Positions 1 to 8,569 of a DNA stretch of 64,000 nt are shown here, in pieces. Position 1 is the first letter of the stretch; the number at the start of each line of letters is the position of its first letter. Both the position numbers and the translations under genes were made by a program. The notes under the pieces are model-generated. The model searched no databases and was not told the origin of the DNA. It worked only from the letters and a program-made list of their open reading frames with translations. The stretch is from Cyanobium sp. Morenito 9A2 (GTDB lineage Bacteria; Cyanobacteriota; Cyanobacteriia; PCC-6307; Cyanobiaceae), in contig NZ_JAGQBJ010000011.1 of NCBI RefSeq assembly GCF_024345575.1, positions 1 through 64,000 of the forward strand. Reading direction: 5' to 3'.

Positions 1-1
1 C

Positions 2-61
2 GGCGACCCCGGTGTCATCGCCAACAACTACATCGACTACGCCATCAATGCTCTGATCTGA
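2..61 (+). CDS. cpcA: C-phycocyanin alpha subunit, C-terminal fragment
   Basis: Only the last 19 codons and the stop are inside the window. They encode a tail containing NNYIDYAINAL, which matches the C-terminal helix of phycocyanin alpha subunits. The identification is strengthened by what follows: a terminator and then cpcE and cpcF, whose products attach phycocyanobilin to this subunit. Phycocyanin alpha forms alpha-beta units in the phycobilisome rods on the thylakoid surface. Fragment length limits certainty, and another phycobiliprotein alpha chain is possible. Confidence 0.8.
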   Translation, partial: GDPGVIANNYIDYAINALI

Positions 62-91
62 ATCCCCCAAGGATCCTTCAGACCTGTTGCC

Positions 92-117
92 GGGGCCCTC
101 TTTGGGGGCCCTTTTTT
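92..117 (+). terminator. Intrinsic terminator after cpcA
   Basis: GGGCCC at 93-98 pairs with GGGCCC at 106-111 around a short loop, followed by six T residues at 112-117. It lies between cpcA and cpcE. Partial read-through would give high phycocyanin and low lyase expression, a common arrangement in cpc operons (inference). Confidence 0.85.
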
Positions 118-232
118 ATGATTCTCTCCACTGCCTTCTGAGAATTCCAAACAATTGGATCTCGCCAGGCGGGTGTTGCCCAGCCCCTTGAATGGCACAA
201 TCGATGCAGACAAGCCAGGGAACCTCTCGGCC

Positions 233-1063
233 ATGACGGCCGCCGAATCCAGCCTCCCCAGCGGAGAACCGATCTGCGAAGAAGAAGCCCTGGCACGGCT
301 GCGCCAGAGCGACGACCAATCGCTGCAGTACTACGCCGCTTGGTGGCTGGGCCGCACCCGTAGCCAGCACCCTGAAGCGGTACCTCTGCTGCGCCAGGCC
401 CTGCGCCAGCGCCAGCCCCGCCAGGAGGGCCTGGGGGTGGAGCGCAATGCTGTGGCCCGCAACGCGGCCCGTGCCCTGGGCAAGTTGGGGCAAAGCGAGG
501 CGGTCCCCGATCTACTCGACTGCCTCGACGACCCAGACCACGGCCTGCGGGAAGCAGCCACCAGGGCCCTGGGGGATCTTGGGGCCACCGCCGCCGTGCC
601 GGCCCTCTGCGCTCTGTTGGCGAGCGGCCCGCTCGGGGCCGGAGCCCCCGTGGAGGGCAGCACCCGCCTGGAGGAACCCTGCGAAGCACTGCTGGAGGCC
701 CTGGGCCAGATCGGTGAGGCCAGTCCGGCCGTGCTAAGCACCCTGGAGCTGTTCGTGAACCACGGGCGCCCCCTGGTGCACAGTGCCGCCTGCCGGGCCC
801 TGCTGCAGCTCACGGAAGAAGAGCGGTGGGGCCAACCGTTGCTGGAGCTGTTGCAGCATCCTCAGTTGCAGATCCGTCGCTCGGCCCTGATGGACCTGGG
901 GGCCGTGGGCTGGCGGCCTGCTCTCGATCCCATTTGCTCCACCTTGGCCGAAAACAGCCTCAAGCTGATCGCCCTGCGGGGGCTGGTGGAGAACAGTCGC
1001 CGTGACCTCCCCGGGCAGCCTGATACCGCTGCCGTGCTCGCCGCCATGGATGATCTGCTCTGA
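233..1063 (+). CDS. cpcE: Phycocyanobilin lyase subunit alpha (CpcE), HEAT-repeat protein
   Basis: CpcE pairs with CpcF to attach phycocyanobilin to Cys84 of the phycocyanin alpha subunit. The protein opens with EEEALARLRQSDD followed by YYAAWWLG, the usual CpcE N-terminus, and then carries repeated HEAT/PBS-lyase helices such as ARALGKLG and TRALGDLG. I chose the ATG at 233 (276 residues), which fits the family length; a TTG at 155 in the same frame would add 26 residues with no family resemblance. It lies after cpcA and its terminator. Its 3' end overlaps cpcF by 14 bases, indicating translational coupling of the two subunits. Confidence 0.93.
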   Translation: MTAAESSLPSGEPICEEEALARLRQSDDQSLQYYAAWWLGRTRSQHPEAVPLLRQALRQRQPRQEGLGVERNAVARNAARALGKLGQSEAVPDLLDCLDDPDHGLREAATRALGDLGATAAVPALCALLASGPLGAGAPVEGSTRLEEPCEALLEALGQIGEASPAVLSTLELFVNHGRPLVHSAACRALLQLTEEERWGQPLLELLQHPQLQIRRSALMDLGAVGWRPALDPICSTLAENSLKLIALRGLVENSRRDLPGQPDTAAVLAAMDDLL

Positions 1064-1709
1064 GCCGCCAACCGCCTTGATCGAAACCCTGATCCGCGAG
1101 GTGCGCGAAGCCGACAGCGCCCTGAGCCTGCTGCAGACAACCCGGCGCCTGGCGGCGGCCGCCCACCCGGAGGCGGTCCCATGCCTGGTGGAGGTGCTCG
1201 GGTTCAACAACCCTGGTGCTGCTGTGGCTGCCGTCGACGGTCTCATCGCCATCGGTGAGCCCGCCGTCGAGCCCCTGCTGGCCAACCTCGATGAGCACAA
1301 CTACGGCGCCAGGGCCTGGGCCGTGCGCGCCCTGGCCACGATCGGCGACGTGCGCGGCCTGGGCCTGCTGGAGGAGGCCCTCGGCCAGGACATCGGACCC
1401 AGCGTCCGCCGGGCGGCTGCCAAGGGGCTGGGCCAACTCAAGCTCTCGGCCCTGCCAGGAGACGAAGCGGAAGCCCTTCGCCAGCGCTGCTTCTCCGCCC
1501 TGGAGGCCGCCGCCGACGACGGTGAATGGGTGGTGCGCTATGGGGTGATCGTGGGACTGGAGCAACTGGTGCTGCCCCTGGGCACCTCCGGGCCGTGGCG
1601 GCAGCGGGCGGGGCAAGTGCTCGAGCGGCTGGCCTCAGCAACCAGCGAGGACACGGAAGTGGTGCGCCTGCGAGCCAGAGTGGCCCTGGAACGCCTCAAG
1701 CAGCCATGA
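1050..1709 (+). CDS. cpcF: Phycocyanobilin lyase subunit beta (CpcF), HEAT-repeat protein
   Basis: This is the partner of CpcE in the heterodimeric bilin lyase. The 219-residue protein is built of HEAT-like repeats with sequence such as ALIETLIREVREADSALSLL near the start and AVRALATIGD in the middle. The ATG at 1050 lies inside the last codons of cpcE. A GTG at 1002 is in the same frame but would give an N-terminus unlike the family. The stop overlaps the start of the next gene in an ATGA junction, so cpcE, cpcF and the phosphatase gene appear to be read as one unit. Confidence 0.92.
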   Translation: MICSEPPTALIETLIREVREADSALSLLQTTRRLAAAAHPEAVPCLVEVLGFNNPGAAVAAVDGLIAIGEPAVEPLLANLDEHNYGARAWAVRALATIGDVRGLGLLEEALGQDIGPSVRRAAAKGLGQLKLSALPGDEAEALRQRCFSALEAAADDGEWVVRYGVIVGLEQLVLPLGTSGPWRQRAGQVLERLASATSEDTEVVRLRARVALERLKQP

Positions 1710-2212
1710 GTGAACCGCGGCGGGTGCTGTTCGTCTGCATGGGCAACATCTGTCGCTCGCCAGCCGCAGAAGGCGTGTTTCTCCAGCAGTTGACCCAGGC
1801 CGGCCTGAACGAACAGATCGAGGTGGATTCAGCCGGTACGGGCGGCTGGCATGCAGGAGAGCGCGCCGACCGGCGCATGCGCCAGGCGGCGGAGGCCCGG
1901 GGCGTCAGCCTGCTCAGCCGAGCCCGCCAGATCACCGCAGCCGACCTGAATGACTTCGATCACATCCTCACCATGGACGAGGACAACCTGCGCCAGGTGA
2001 AGATCCTGGCCGAAGGGCGGAGCCACCGGGCCCGGGTCGAACCACTCACGACCTACAGCCGCCGCCAGGGGCCCAGTGAGGTGCCTGATCCCTATTACGG
2101 CGGCAGCGATGGCTTCGAGCAAGTGCTCGATCTGCTGGAAGACGCCTGCGCCGGCCTGCTGGAGAGTCTGCAGGCGGATCTGGACCACAGCAAACAGCGC
2201 AAGGGGGCGTAG
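1706..2212 (+). CDS. Low-molecular-weight protein tyrosine phosphatase
   Basis: A 168-residue cytoplasmic phosphatase of the LMW-PTP/arsenate reductase fold. The catalytic P-loop is FVCMGNICRS, with nucleophile Cys11 and phosphate-binding Arg17. The general-acid aspartate lies in PDPYYGG (Asp128). LMW-PTPs dephosphorylate phosphotyrosine, but the natural substrate here cannot be read from sequence. The gene overlaps cpcF by four bases (ATGA), so it is probably co-translated with the bilin lyase genes. It converges with panC-cmk. Confidence 0.93.
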   Translation: MSEPRRVLFVCMGNICRSPAAEGVFLQQLTQAGLNEQIEVDSAGTGGWHAGERADRRMRQAAEARGVSLLSRARQITAADLNDFDHILTMDEDNLRQVKILAEGRSHRARVEPLTTYSRRQGPSEVPDPYYGGSDGFEQVLDLLEDACAGLLESLQADLDHSKQRKGA

Positions 2213-2240
2213 GCCCAAGGGGGCCAGGCCTGGGGCCGCC

Positions 2241-3803
2241 TCAGCTCGCCTCCGGCCAGGCCTCTTCGGGCACCCGCTCGCGGAACAGATCCACCAGGGC
2301 CTGGATCACTCCCTCGATCGCCAGCCCATCGGTGATGAGTTCGACAGCATCCGGCGCCTGCCGCAAGGGAGCCACCTCACGGCTGGCATCGGCGTGGTCG
2401 CGGCCGGCAATCTGCTGCTGGAGCTCTACCAGGGGCGGCACCGCAAAGCCGCGGCGCTCCAGATCCAAGGCCCGGCGCCGGGCCCGCTCAGCCACCGTGG
2501 CCGTCAGGAACACCTTCAGATCGGCATCGGGGAACACCGCCGTGCCGATGTCGCGGCCTTCGGCCACCAATCCGCCGCGCTCACCCATAGCCTGCTGCTG
2601 GCGCGTGAGCGCCGTCCGCACACAAGCGTGGGCGGCCACCAGGGACACCTGGCCGGTGACCTCAGGGCTGCGAATCGCCTCGGTGACGTCGTGGCCATTG
2701 AGGCTCACGCGCTGTTCACCCACCGTCGCGGTGGTCAGCTTCAGATCGAGGCCCTTCAGCAACGGTTCAATCGCCGTTCCATCCGCCGGATCCACCCCTT
2801 GCCGCCGCACCCACCAGGTGAGCGCCCGGTACATCGCCCCCGTGTCGAGGTAGACGAGGCCAAGGCGGGCCGCGAAGGCACGGGTCACCGTGCTTTTCCC
2901 CGCTCCGGCGGGGCCATCGATCGCAACGAGAGGCTGACGGGTCATCAAGATGGTGTGGTCGATCAGGCGGCAAGAGCCACAGCGCACCGCTGCGGCCAAC
3001 AGTCCCAGGCCCGAGAGCCTGGTCAGCGGAGTCAGGCTATGGGGTTGCAGCAGCTCCACGTACTCCACCTCCAGCTCGGCCCGCTCCAGGGCGGTCCGCA
3101 CCGTCGCCAGCAGCACGGGGGCTGAGCCATCCGCGGAGACCATCAGCGGCTCCCTGGCAGCCGCCAGAGCCTGAGGCAAGGCCCTCGCCCTCAAGCGTTC
3201 CAGGGCCGAGAGGTAGCGGTTGCGGGAACTGCAGGCCAGACCATCCCCCTCCCGCACGGTGGCGCAACCCTGCACGCGCAAGGGCAGGCCCAGGTCGGCC
3301 ACCAGGCGCCTGAGAATCACCAACTGCTGCCAATCCTTCTCGCCCAGCAGCAGGCGCTCGGGGCGTACCAGGCCCAACAGGCGTGCCACCACCGTGGCCA
3401 CCCCATCGAAGTGGCCGGGCCGATGGCGACCGCAGAGCACCTCCTGCAGCTCCCGGGGGGGACTGAGCCGCGTGAGTTGGCCCTCCCCCCCCGGGAACAG
3501 TTCCTCGACGCTGGGCCTGAACAGGGCATCGGCGCCGGCCTCGCTGGCCACCCGTTCGTCCGCCTCAAGGGGCCTGGGGTAGCAGCTGAAATCCTCCCCC
3601 GGCCCAAACTGCAAGGGGTTGACGAACACGCTCACCAGCACCCGGGGGGCGCTGCCGGCCACCGGCCGGCCAGCGACCTCCACCAGGCTGCTGTGCCCCC
3701 GGTGCAGAGCTCCCATGGTGGGGACGAAGTGCAGTGGCACCGTGCGCTGGGCCGGCGTTTCGCACCAGTGCAGCAGCTCGGCGCGGGTCTGGAGCAGTTG
3801 CAC
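2241..3803 (-). CDS. panC/cmk: Bifunctional pantoate-beta-alanine ligase / cytidylate kinase
   Basis: A 520-residue fusion. Residues 1 to about 285 are PanC, which joins pantoate and beta-alanine using ATP; FVPTMGALHRGH holds the HIGH-like ATP site and GEKDWQQL is the second conserved loop. From Met287 the protein is cytidylate kinase, with P-loop DGPAGAGKST (residues 296-305) and YLDTGAMYRALTWW. It thus serves coenzyme A synthesis and CMP/dCMP phosphorylation. This fusion is typical of cyanobacteria. The start is a GTG at 3803; no in-frame ATG precedes it. Confidence 0.95.
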   Translation of the reverse strand: MQLLQTRAELLHWCETPAQRTVPLHFVPTMGALHRGHSSLVEVAGRPVAGSAPRVLVSVFVNPLQFGPGEDFSCYPRPLEADERVASEAGADALFRPSVEELFPGGEGQLTRLSPPRELQEVLCGRHRPGHFDGVATVVARLLGLVRPERLLLGEKDWQQLVILRRLVADLGLPLRVQGCATVREGDGLACSSRNRYLSALERLRARALPQALAAAREPLMVSADGSAPVLLATVRTALERAELEVEYVELLQPHSLTPLTRLSGLGLLAAAVRCGSCRLIDHTILMTRQPLVAIDGPAGAGKSTVTRAFAARLGLVYLDTGAMYRALTWWVRRQGVDPADGTAIEPLLKGLDLKLTTATVGEQRVSLNGHDVTEAIRSPEVTGQVSLVAAHACVRTALTRQQQAMGERGGLVAEGRDIGTAVFPDADLKVFLTATVAERARRRALDLERRGFAVPPLVELQQQIAGRDHADASREVAPLRQAPDAVELITDGLAIEGVIQALVDLFRERVPEEAWPEAS

Positions 3804-3810
3804 GCGCCAT

Positions 3811-3849
3811 CAACAGAAAGGCCCACCCGCCAATGTGACGGATGGGCCT
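3811..3849 (-). terminator. Intrinsic terminator downstream of rlpA
   Basis: Read on the minus strand, AGGCCCATCCG pairs with CGGGTGGGCCT (plus-strand 3839-3849 and 3819-3829; 11 pairs including one G-T) around a nine-base loop, followed by TTTCTGTTG. It lies just after rlpA and just before panC-cmk in the same direction. Confidence 0.75.
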
Positions 3850-3872
3850 GGGGATCAGTCAAGGCTGGAGGC

Positions 3873-4430
3873 TCAGCGGAGCACTTCGAGCTTCACCTGG
3901 GCCACACCACTGGCCACGACGCCGAGCTGAGAGGCGGCTCCATGGGCCAAGTCGATCACACGACCACCGGTGAAAGGACCGCGGTCGTTGATGCGAACCA
4001 CGGTGGATCGGCCGTTCCAGAGGTTGGTGACACGCACCTTGGTGCCGAAGGGCAGCGTGCGGTGGGCCGCGGTGAGCGTGCCCTGGCGGAGCACCTCACC
4101 GCTGGCCGTGCGGTTGCCGTAGAAACCTGGGCCATACCAGCTGGCCTGACCACTGCTGGTCGCCACCACCCGGGGGGCCACCGGCGCTGGAGCAATCGGC
4201 AGGGGCGGGGTGATCGGACGGATCAGCGGCTCGGCGGCGGGAGCAGGCTCCTGGACCTCACGGATCGCCAGCTTGGGGGTGGCGGCAGGAGCGGCCCACT
4301 CTTCGCTGTACTGGGCGGAGGCGATGGCCTCGCCGCTGATCGTGCGGCCCGATTGGGCCATGGCGGGGATCAGAACGCTGCTGCCGGAGAGCAGGAGGGC
4401 CAGGGCCCCGAGGGAGGTGGTACGACGCAT
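3873..4430 (-). CDS. Septal ring lytic transglycosylase RlpA-family protein
   Basis: A 185-residue exported protein. Residues 1-25 form a signal peptide (basic start, hydrophobic ALALLLSG, cleavage near AMA-Q). A proline/alanine-rich linker leads to a C-terminal double-psi beta-barrel of the RlpA type with QASWYGPGFYGN, GTLTAAHRTLPFG and INDRGPF, containing the usual catalytic aspartate. Some RlpA proteins cleave denuded peptidoglycan glycans; activity here is inferred from family. There is no SPOR domain and no lipobox cysteine. A terminator follows. Confidence 0.88.
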   Translation of the reverse strand: MRRTTSLGALALLLSGSSVLIPAMAQSGRTISGEAIASAQYSEEWAAPAATPKLAIREVQEPAPAAEPLIRPITPPLPIAPAPVAPRVVATSSGQASWYGPGFYGNRTASGEVLRQGTLTAAHRTLPFGTKVRVTNLWNGRSTVVRINDRGPFTGGRVIDLAHGAASQLGVVASGVAQVKLEVLR

Positions 4431-4814
4431 AACGAACGGAACTCGCCAGGTAAAACAGCAGTTACTGGAAATTCAGTGGGCTGTTGACTGTGGTTGCTCC
4501 CTCACGAATAGGAGAGTTTGTGGAGCGAACCAGTCGGCGGAGTTCCTAACGGGAATTGACAACGGGGCAAAGTTAAACCCTGAATGCGGTCAAAAAAGTG
4601 TGCAGAGGTGCAACCATGATTGATCAGCATTCATGATCAATTGCTCGATCCCAGCCACCCACAGGCCTCGTCCGACCACCTGTGACAGTCATTGATCAGA
4701 CAACCGAATTGGCCCCATAAGCGCCGCTGATCACCTTCTGGGCCAATCATGAAATCGTCCACTGACAAGCAGGGGACGGCGGCATCGGAGGATCACCCCA
4801 CAGGCCGTTACCGC
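4431..4814. other. Divergent intergenic region between rlpA and purM
   Basis: This gap is more AT-rich than its surroundings and must hold the promoters of both rlpA (leftward) and purM (rightward). A TTGACA hexamer occurs near 4556, but no convincing -10 box follows at the usual spacing. TGATCA occurs four times (4621, 4634, 4693, 4728). An in-frame ATG at 4749 could extend purM by 22 residues, but those residues do not resemble PurM. I see no RNA gene. Confidence 0.5.
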
Positions 4815-5849
4815 ATGGATTACCGCACAGCAGGCGTGGATGTGGTGGCCGGTCGGGCCTTCGTTGACCGCATCCGCTCCAGCGTGGATTCCACCCGTCG
4901 GCCGGAAGTGCTCGGTGGGCTTGGCGGGTTCGGTGGGCTTTGCCGTCTGCCAGCGGGCCTGCGCAACCCTTTGCTGGTGGCCGGTACCGACGGGGTAGGC
5001 ACCAAGCTCGAACTGGCCCAGGCCCATGGTCAGCACCACGCCGTGGGGCTTGACCTGGTGGCCATGTGCGTCAACGACGTGATCACCAGTGGCGCCGAGC
5101 CGCTGTTCTTCCTCGACTACATCGCCACCGGCAAGCTCAGCCCCGAAGCGATGGCGGCCGTGGTGGAGGGCATCGCCGATGGCTGCCGCCAGAGCGGCTG
5201 TGCCCTGCTGGGGGGTGAGACCGCGGAAATGCCGGGCTTCTACGCGCCGGGCCGCTACGACCTGGCCGGGTTCTGCGTGGCCGTGGTCGAAGAACAGGAG
5301 CTGATCGACGGCCGTCACATCCAGGCCGGGGACCGGATCGTTGCGGTCGCCAGCAGCGGGGTTCACAGCAATGGTTTCAGCCTGGTCCGGCGGATCCTTG
5401 AGCTTGCCGGTGCGGATGCTTCGACCACCTTGCCCCGCAGCGGCCAGAGCGTTCTGGAGGAGCTGCTCACCCCCACCCGCCTCTACGGCTCCCTCGTGAA
5501 AGCGCTCAAGGATGCGGCCGTGCCACTCCATGGCCTGGCCCACATCACCGGAGGCGGGCTGCCGGAAAACCTGCCCCGCTGCCTTCCCAGCGGCCTGCGC
5601 GCACGCATCGACCCGGGCAGCTGGGAGCGGCCCGAGGTGTTCCAGTGGCTGCAGCAGGAGGGCTCCGTTCCAGAAGACGATCTCTGGAACACGTTCAACC
5701 TGGGAGTTGGCTTCTGCCTGGTGGTGCCCCCAGGGATGGAGGAGGCCGCCCTCGCCACCGCCGCCACCGCGGGCCACAAGGCGTGGGTACTGGGCGCGGT
5801 GGAGGCCGATCCCGCGGGCGCGGCGAGGCTAGTGGGACTGTCCGGCTGA
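4815..5849 (+). CDS. purM: Phosphoribosylformylglycinamidine cyclo-ligase (AIR synthetase)
   Basis: PurM closes the imidazole ring of FGAM with ATP to give AIR in purine synthesis. Family marks are [10 protein letters not shown] at the start, the [14 protein letters not shown] loop, [32 protein letters not shown] and [13 protein letters not shown]. Starting at the ATG at 4815 gives 344 residues, matching the usual length and a standard N-terminus. An ATG at 4749 in frame would add 22 residues of low-complexity sequence. The gene stands alone on this strand with a 170-base gap after it. Confidence 0.95.
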   Translation: MDYRTAGVDVVAGRAFVDRIRSSVDSTRRPEVLGGLGGFGGLCRLPAGLRNPLLVAGTDGVGTKLELAQAHGQHHAVGLDLVAMCVNDVITSGAEPLFFLDYIATGKLSPEAMAAVVEGIADGCRQSGCALLGGETAEMPGFYAPGRYDLAGFCVAVVEEQELIDGRHIQAGDRIVAVASSGVHSNGFSLVRRILELAGADASTTLPRSGQSVLEELLTPTRLYGSLVKALKDAAVPLHGLAHITGGGLPENLPRCLPSGLRARIDPGSWERPEVFQWLQQEGSVPEDDLWNTFNLGVGFCLVVPPGMEEAALATAATAGHKAWVLGAVEADPAGAARLVGLSG

Positions 5850-6022
5850 GGAGTGGCCCCTGGACCGGCCAGGCCTGCCGATTGATGTGCGCTCGCGACG
5901 GCACCAGCCTGGGCAGGAACCCGCCGCTCGGGATGATCCTCTGATTAAGGTGCGGCCCCATGGGTCTGCAACCCTTGGGACGCCGCCGTCACATCCGTTT
6001 TCATTTTTCATAGGTTTGAGTC

Positions 6023-6685
6023 GTGACTGTCAGCCGTTCCTCCATCCCCGGTCGGATCACCCGCCGCCGCAGTTCCGCCGGTCCGCTGGCGCCAAACCCG
6101 CCCCAGCGTCCCCGCGAAGCAAGCCCCAGCCCCAGTCGGGGCGTGTTTCGGCCCACCTTCCTCACCCTCCGGGACCACGGCAAGGTCTATGTGGCCGACC
6201 TGCCCCGTCTCTCCGATGGGCAGTTGACCAAGGTGGGCGAGGAGGCCCAGGAGGTGCTCGAAAGCCTCACCCGCAGACTTCTGGAGCTGGAGGCCCAGCT
6301 TTCCCTCTCCCCCGTCGATCGGGAGACCCGCATCCGCGCCTCCACCAAACGCGATGTCACCGAACGCTTCATCGCCGCGGTGGAAGACGAACTGGAGCGT
6401 CGGCGCAGCAACCCATCCGCCCGCTCGTCCGCCGGGGAATCGTTGGGACTCACCTTCCTTGAACTCGCCCGCATTCGGCTGCCTGGCGACACCTTCGATG
6501 CCTTGATGCAGGAGGCCCTCGCCGCCTGTGACAACCCTGGATCCAGGGAAAGTGAGGAGAACATCGGGGCGATCGAAACCAACGGCAACCACGGGCTCAC
6601 TCCGCCCCGCCAACCGCCGGAGCCCCCGGTTCGGCGGGAGACCATGCCCGTGGTGCTCACCCCGGACCCCCCCGGCCAGGTGTAA
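6023..6685 (+). CDS. Hypothetical protein with charged helical core
   Basis: 220 residues from a GTG start, function not recognised. Residues 1-40 are basic and serine/proline-rich. About residues 41-130 contain FLTLRDHGKVYVADLP and a long charged helical stretch (VGEEAQEVLESLTRRLLELE), suggesting a coiled coil. The C-terminus is low-complexity and proline-rich. There is no signal peptide or membrane segment. It lies between purM and a convergent aldo/keto reductase gene. Codon use matches its neighbours, so I regard it as a real cytoplasmic protein. Confidence 0.7.
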   Translation: MTVSRSSIPGRITRRRSSAGPLAPNPPQRPREASPSPSRGVFRPTFLTLRDHGKVYVADLPRLSDGQLTKVGEEAQEVLESLTRRLLELEAQLSLSPVDRETRIRASTKRDVTERFIAAVEDELERRRSNPSARSSAGESLGLTFLELARIRLPGDTFDALMQEALAACDNPGSRESEENIGAIETNGNHGLTPPRQPPEPPVRRETMPVVLTPDPPGQV

Positions 6686-6708
6686 CGAGCCATGGGCCGG
6701 AGCCCCGT

Positions 6709-7743
6709 TCAGGTGCTGGTGAAAGGATTGGCCGGCATCGAGGCCCCCAGGGCGAAGGCCACTCCATCAAGTCGTTCCCGGTCTTCGGCGCTGAGCCGCC
6801 AACGACGCGCTGCGGCCACATCCTCCACCTGGGCCGGCGTGCGGAGCCCAGGTATCGGCATGGCGCCATGGCTGCGGCACCAATTGAGGGCCACCTGGGC
6901 GGCACTGGCTTGGTGGCGCCCAGCCAGGCGCTCGATCTCCTCCAGCAACGGCTGGATGCGGGGCCGCAGGCGGCGGAACAGCAGCCCGCGGGGCCCCTTC
7001 GGAAGGGCCCGCTCTGTCGCCGGCCCCTCGGTGAGGAGCCCGAGGGCAAAGGGGCTGTAGGCGATCAGCTGAATCCCCAACTCCCGGCAGACCTCCACCA
7101 CACCCCCCGGCAGGATCGGCGCCGGCGCCAGCAAGGAGAGCTGCACCTGCAAGCTCAAGAGGCGCACCCCCTGGCGCTGAAGTCGTTCATGGGCCCAGCG
7201 CAATCGCTGCGGGCCGAAGTTGGACAGGCCAAGACTGCCGGCGCCGCCGCTGCTGACCAGTCGTGCGAGGCCGTCCAGCAGTGGGCCCTCCTGCCAGGGG
7301 GCGTAGCGGGCGGTGCTCCAGTGCAGCTGGACGCGATCGATCTGCCCCCCCAGCCGCTGCCGGGAGGCCGCCAACGGATGATCGAAACCGCCACGGCCGA
7401 GGCGCCAGGGGTAGGGAGCCAGCTTCGTGGCCAAGAGGAGCTCCTGGCGCTGCTGCTGCGGCAAAGCGGCTGCGAAGGCACCCAGAAGGCGTTCGCTGCG
7501 CCCCGCCAGCCGGCCGGTTCCGTAGGAATCGGCGGTGTCGAAGAAGCGCAGTCCGAGCGCCACCGCCCGCTCAAAAGTGGCACGAAGGGTGGGATCATGG
7601 GTTTCAGGTTCGTAGCCCCAGAGGAAACGGTTGCCCCAGGACCAGGTCCCCACCCCGATGCCGGGATCGCCAGGGTCCTTAGCAGTGTCCGAACCGGCCC
7701 CCAGGTCCATTCCCACGTCCGCAGCCTCCCCATCGGACCCCAT
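6709..7743 (-). CDS. Aldo/keto reductase family oxidoreductase
   Basis: 344 residues with a TIM-barrel aldo/keto reductase pattern: FFDTADSYGTG (catalytic Asp69 and Tyr74), LLATKLAPYPW (Lys107) and DRVQLHW (His141), which form the usual tetrad. LGLSNFGPQRL and a C-terminal PIPGLRTPAQVED segment fit NADPH binding. The first 25 residues are acidic and not conserved. The family reduces carbonyls with NADPH; the substrate is unknown. It is divergent from an exported-protein gene. Confidence 0.92.
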   Translation of the reverse strand: MGSDGEAADVGMDLGAGSDTAKDPGDPGIGVGTWSWGNRFLWGYEPETHDPTLRATFERAVALGLRFFDTADSYGTGRLAGRSERLLGAFAAALPQQQRQELLLATKLAPYPWRLGRGGFDHPLAASRQRLGGQIDRVQLHWSTARYAPWQEGPLLDGLARLVSSGGAGSLGLSNFGPQRLRWAHERLQRQGVRLLSLQVQLSLLAPAPILPGGVVEVCRELGIQLIAYSPFALGLLTEGPATERALPKGPRGLLFRRLRPRIQPLLEEIERLAGRHQASAAQVALNWCRSHGAMPIPGLRTPAQVEDVAAARRWRLSAEDRERLDGVAFALGASMPANPFTST

Positions 7744-7868
7744 CCTCTGCCGTCACTGCCTGCGCACGGCCAGCAATGGGCTTCGCTGTGAAGGGATCTG
7801 CGTCGCCGACAGTGGCTACTGAGATCAGCGTGGCGACCCACAATGGCTGTATCGACCCCCAGCGCGTG

Positions 7869-8429
7869 ATGGAGACCCAGGGCAAGGCCAGCGGCACCAG
7901 GGCCCCCTGCGCCGGGCGGACGAGGCGAAGCGATCGGTACCTCGCGTCTCTGGCCGTTGCCCTGCTGCTGGCCTCTCTGGCGCCCATCGGGTCCGCGCTC
8001 GCCCGGGATGACTCCGGGAGCTTTGGGCGCTGGCAATGGTCGGTGGGTCGCTGCGAGCGCAACCTGGAGGGCCTTGCACCGTCAAGCTGCGGCCGGGTTC
8101 AGGTGGATCAGGCCACGGAGGGGATGCTCACGATCCGCTTCATCGCCAGTGGCCCGAAACGGGATGGCAACAACGTGCTGCTGTTTGTCGGGCTGCTGCC
8201 CAAGGGCGAAGCGCCGATGCGCTGCCGCCAGGGGAGCTGCGAGCCGGTGGGCCCCGTGCGCGCTGAGGTGAGCACCGTCAGCGAACACTCCTTCGACGGG
8301 CGCGGGGTTGCCGAAGGACTGCCCAAGGCCTGGCCCGCCGAGGGCAGTTGCCGGGTGGCCCTGGCCGAGGTCAGCTGCGAGGCCAAGGCCCTGAGTGGCG
8401 AGCGCTGGCGTGCCCAGGCCCATCTTTAG
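7869..8429 (+). CDS. Hypothetical exported protein
   Basis: 186 residues from the ATG at 7869. A basic stretch (TRRSDRY) is followed by the hydrophobic segment LASLAVALLLASLAPIGSALA, so this is a Sec signal peptide with cleavage probably at ALA-R. The mature part of about 140 residues contains four or more cysteines (such as CERN, SSCGRV, MRCRQGSCE) that could form disulfides in the periplasm. I do not recognise the family. An upstream in-frame ATG at 7776 would bury the signal peptide and is less likely. Confidence 0.65.
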   Translation: METQGKASGTRAPCAGRTRRSDRYLASLAVALLLASLAPIGSALARDDSGSFGRWQWSVGRCERNLEGLAPSSCGRVQVDQATEGMLTIRFIASGPKRDGNNVLLFVGLLPKGEAPMRCRQGSCEPVGPVRAEVSTVSEHSFDGRGVAEGLPKAWPAEGSCRVALAEVSCEAKALSGERWRAQAHL

Positions 8430-8455
8430 CGGCCGCAGCCGCAGCCCCAAGGAAG

Positions 8456-8526
8456 AGGCGGCACCCAGATTCGAACTGGGGGTAAAGGATTTGCAATCCT
8501 CTGCCTTACCACTTGGCCATGCCGCC
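8456..8526 (-). tRNA. tRNA-Cys (anticodon GCA)
   Basis: 71 bases fold as a cloverleaf. The acceptor arms GGCGGCA and TGCCGCC pair perfectly, the discriminator is U as usual for tRNA-Cys, the T loop is TTCGAAT, and the anticodon GCA is at plus-strand 8492-8494. CCA is not encoded. Confidence 0.97.
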
Positions 8527-8569
8527 GGTGGGGAGCAAACTCCCTGCAGCGGATCGTATCAGCCATGAC

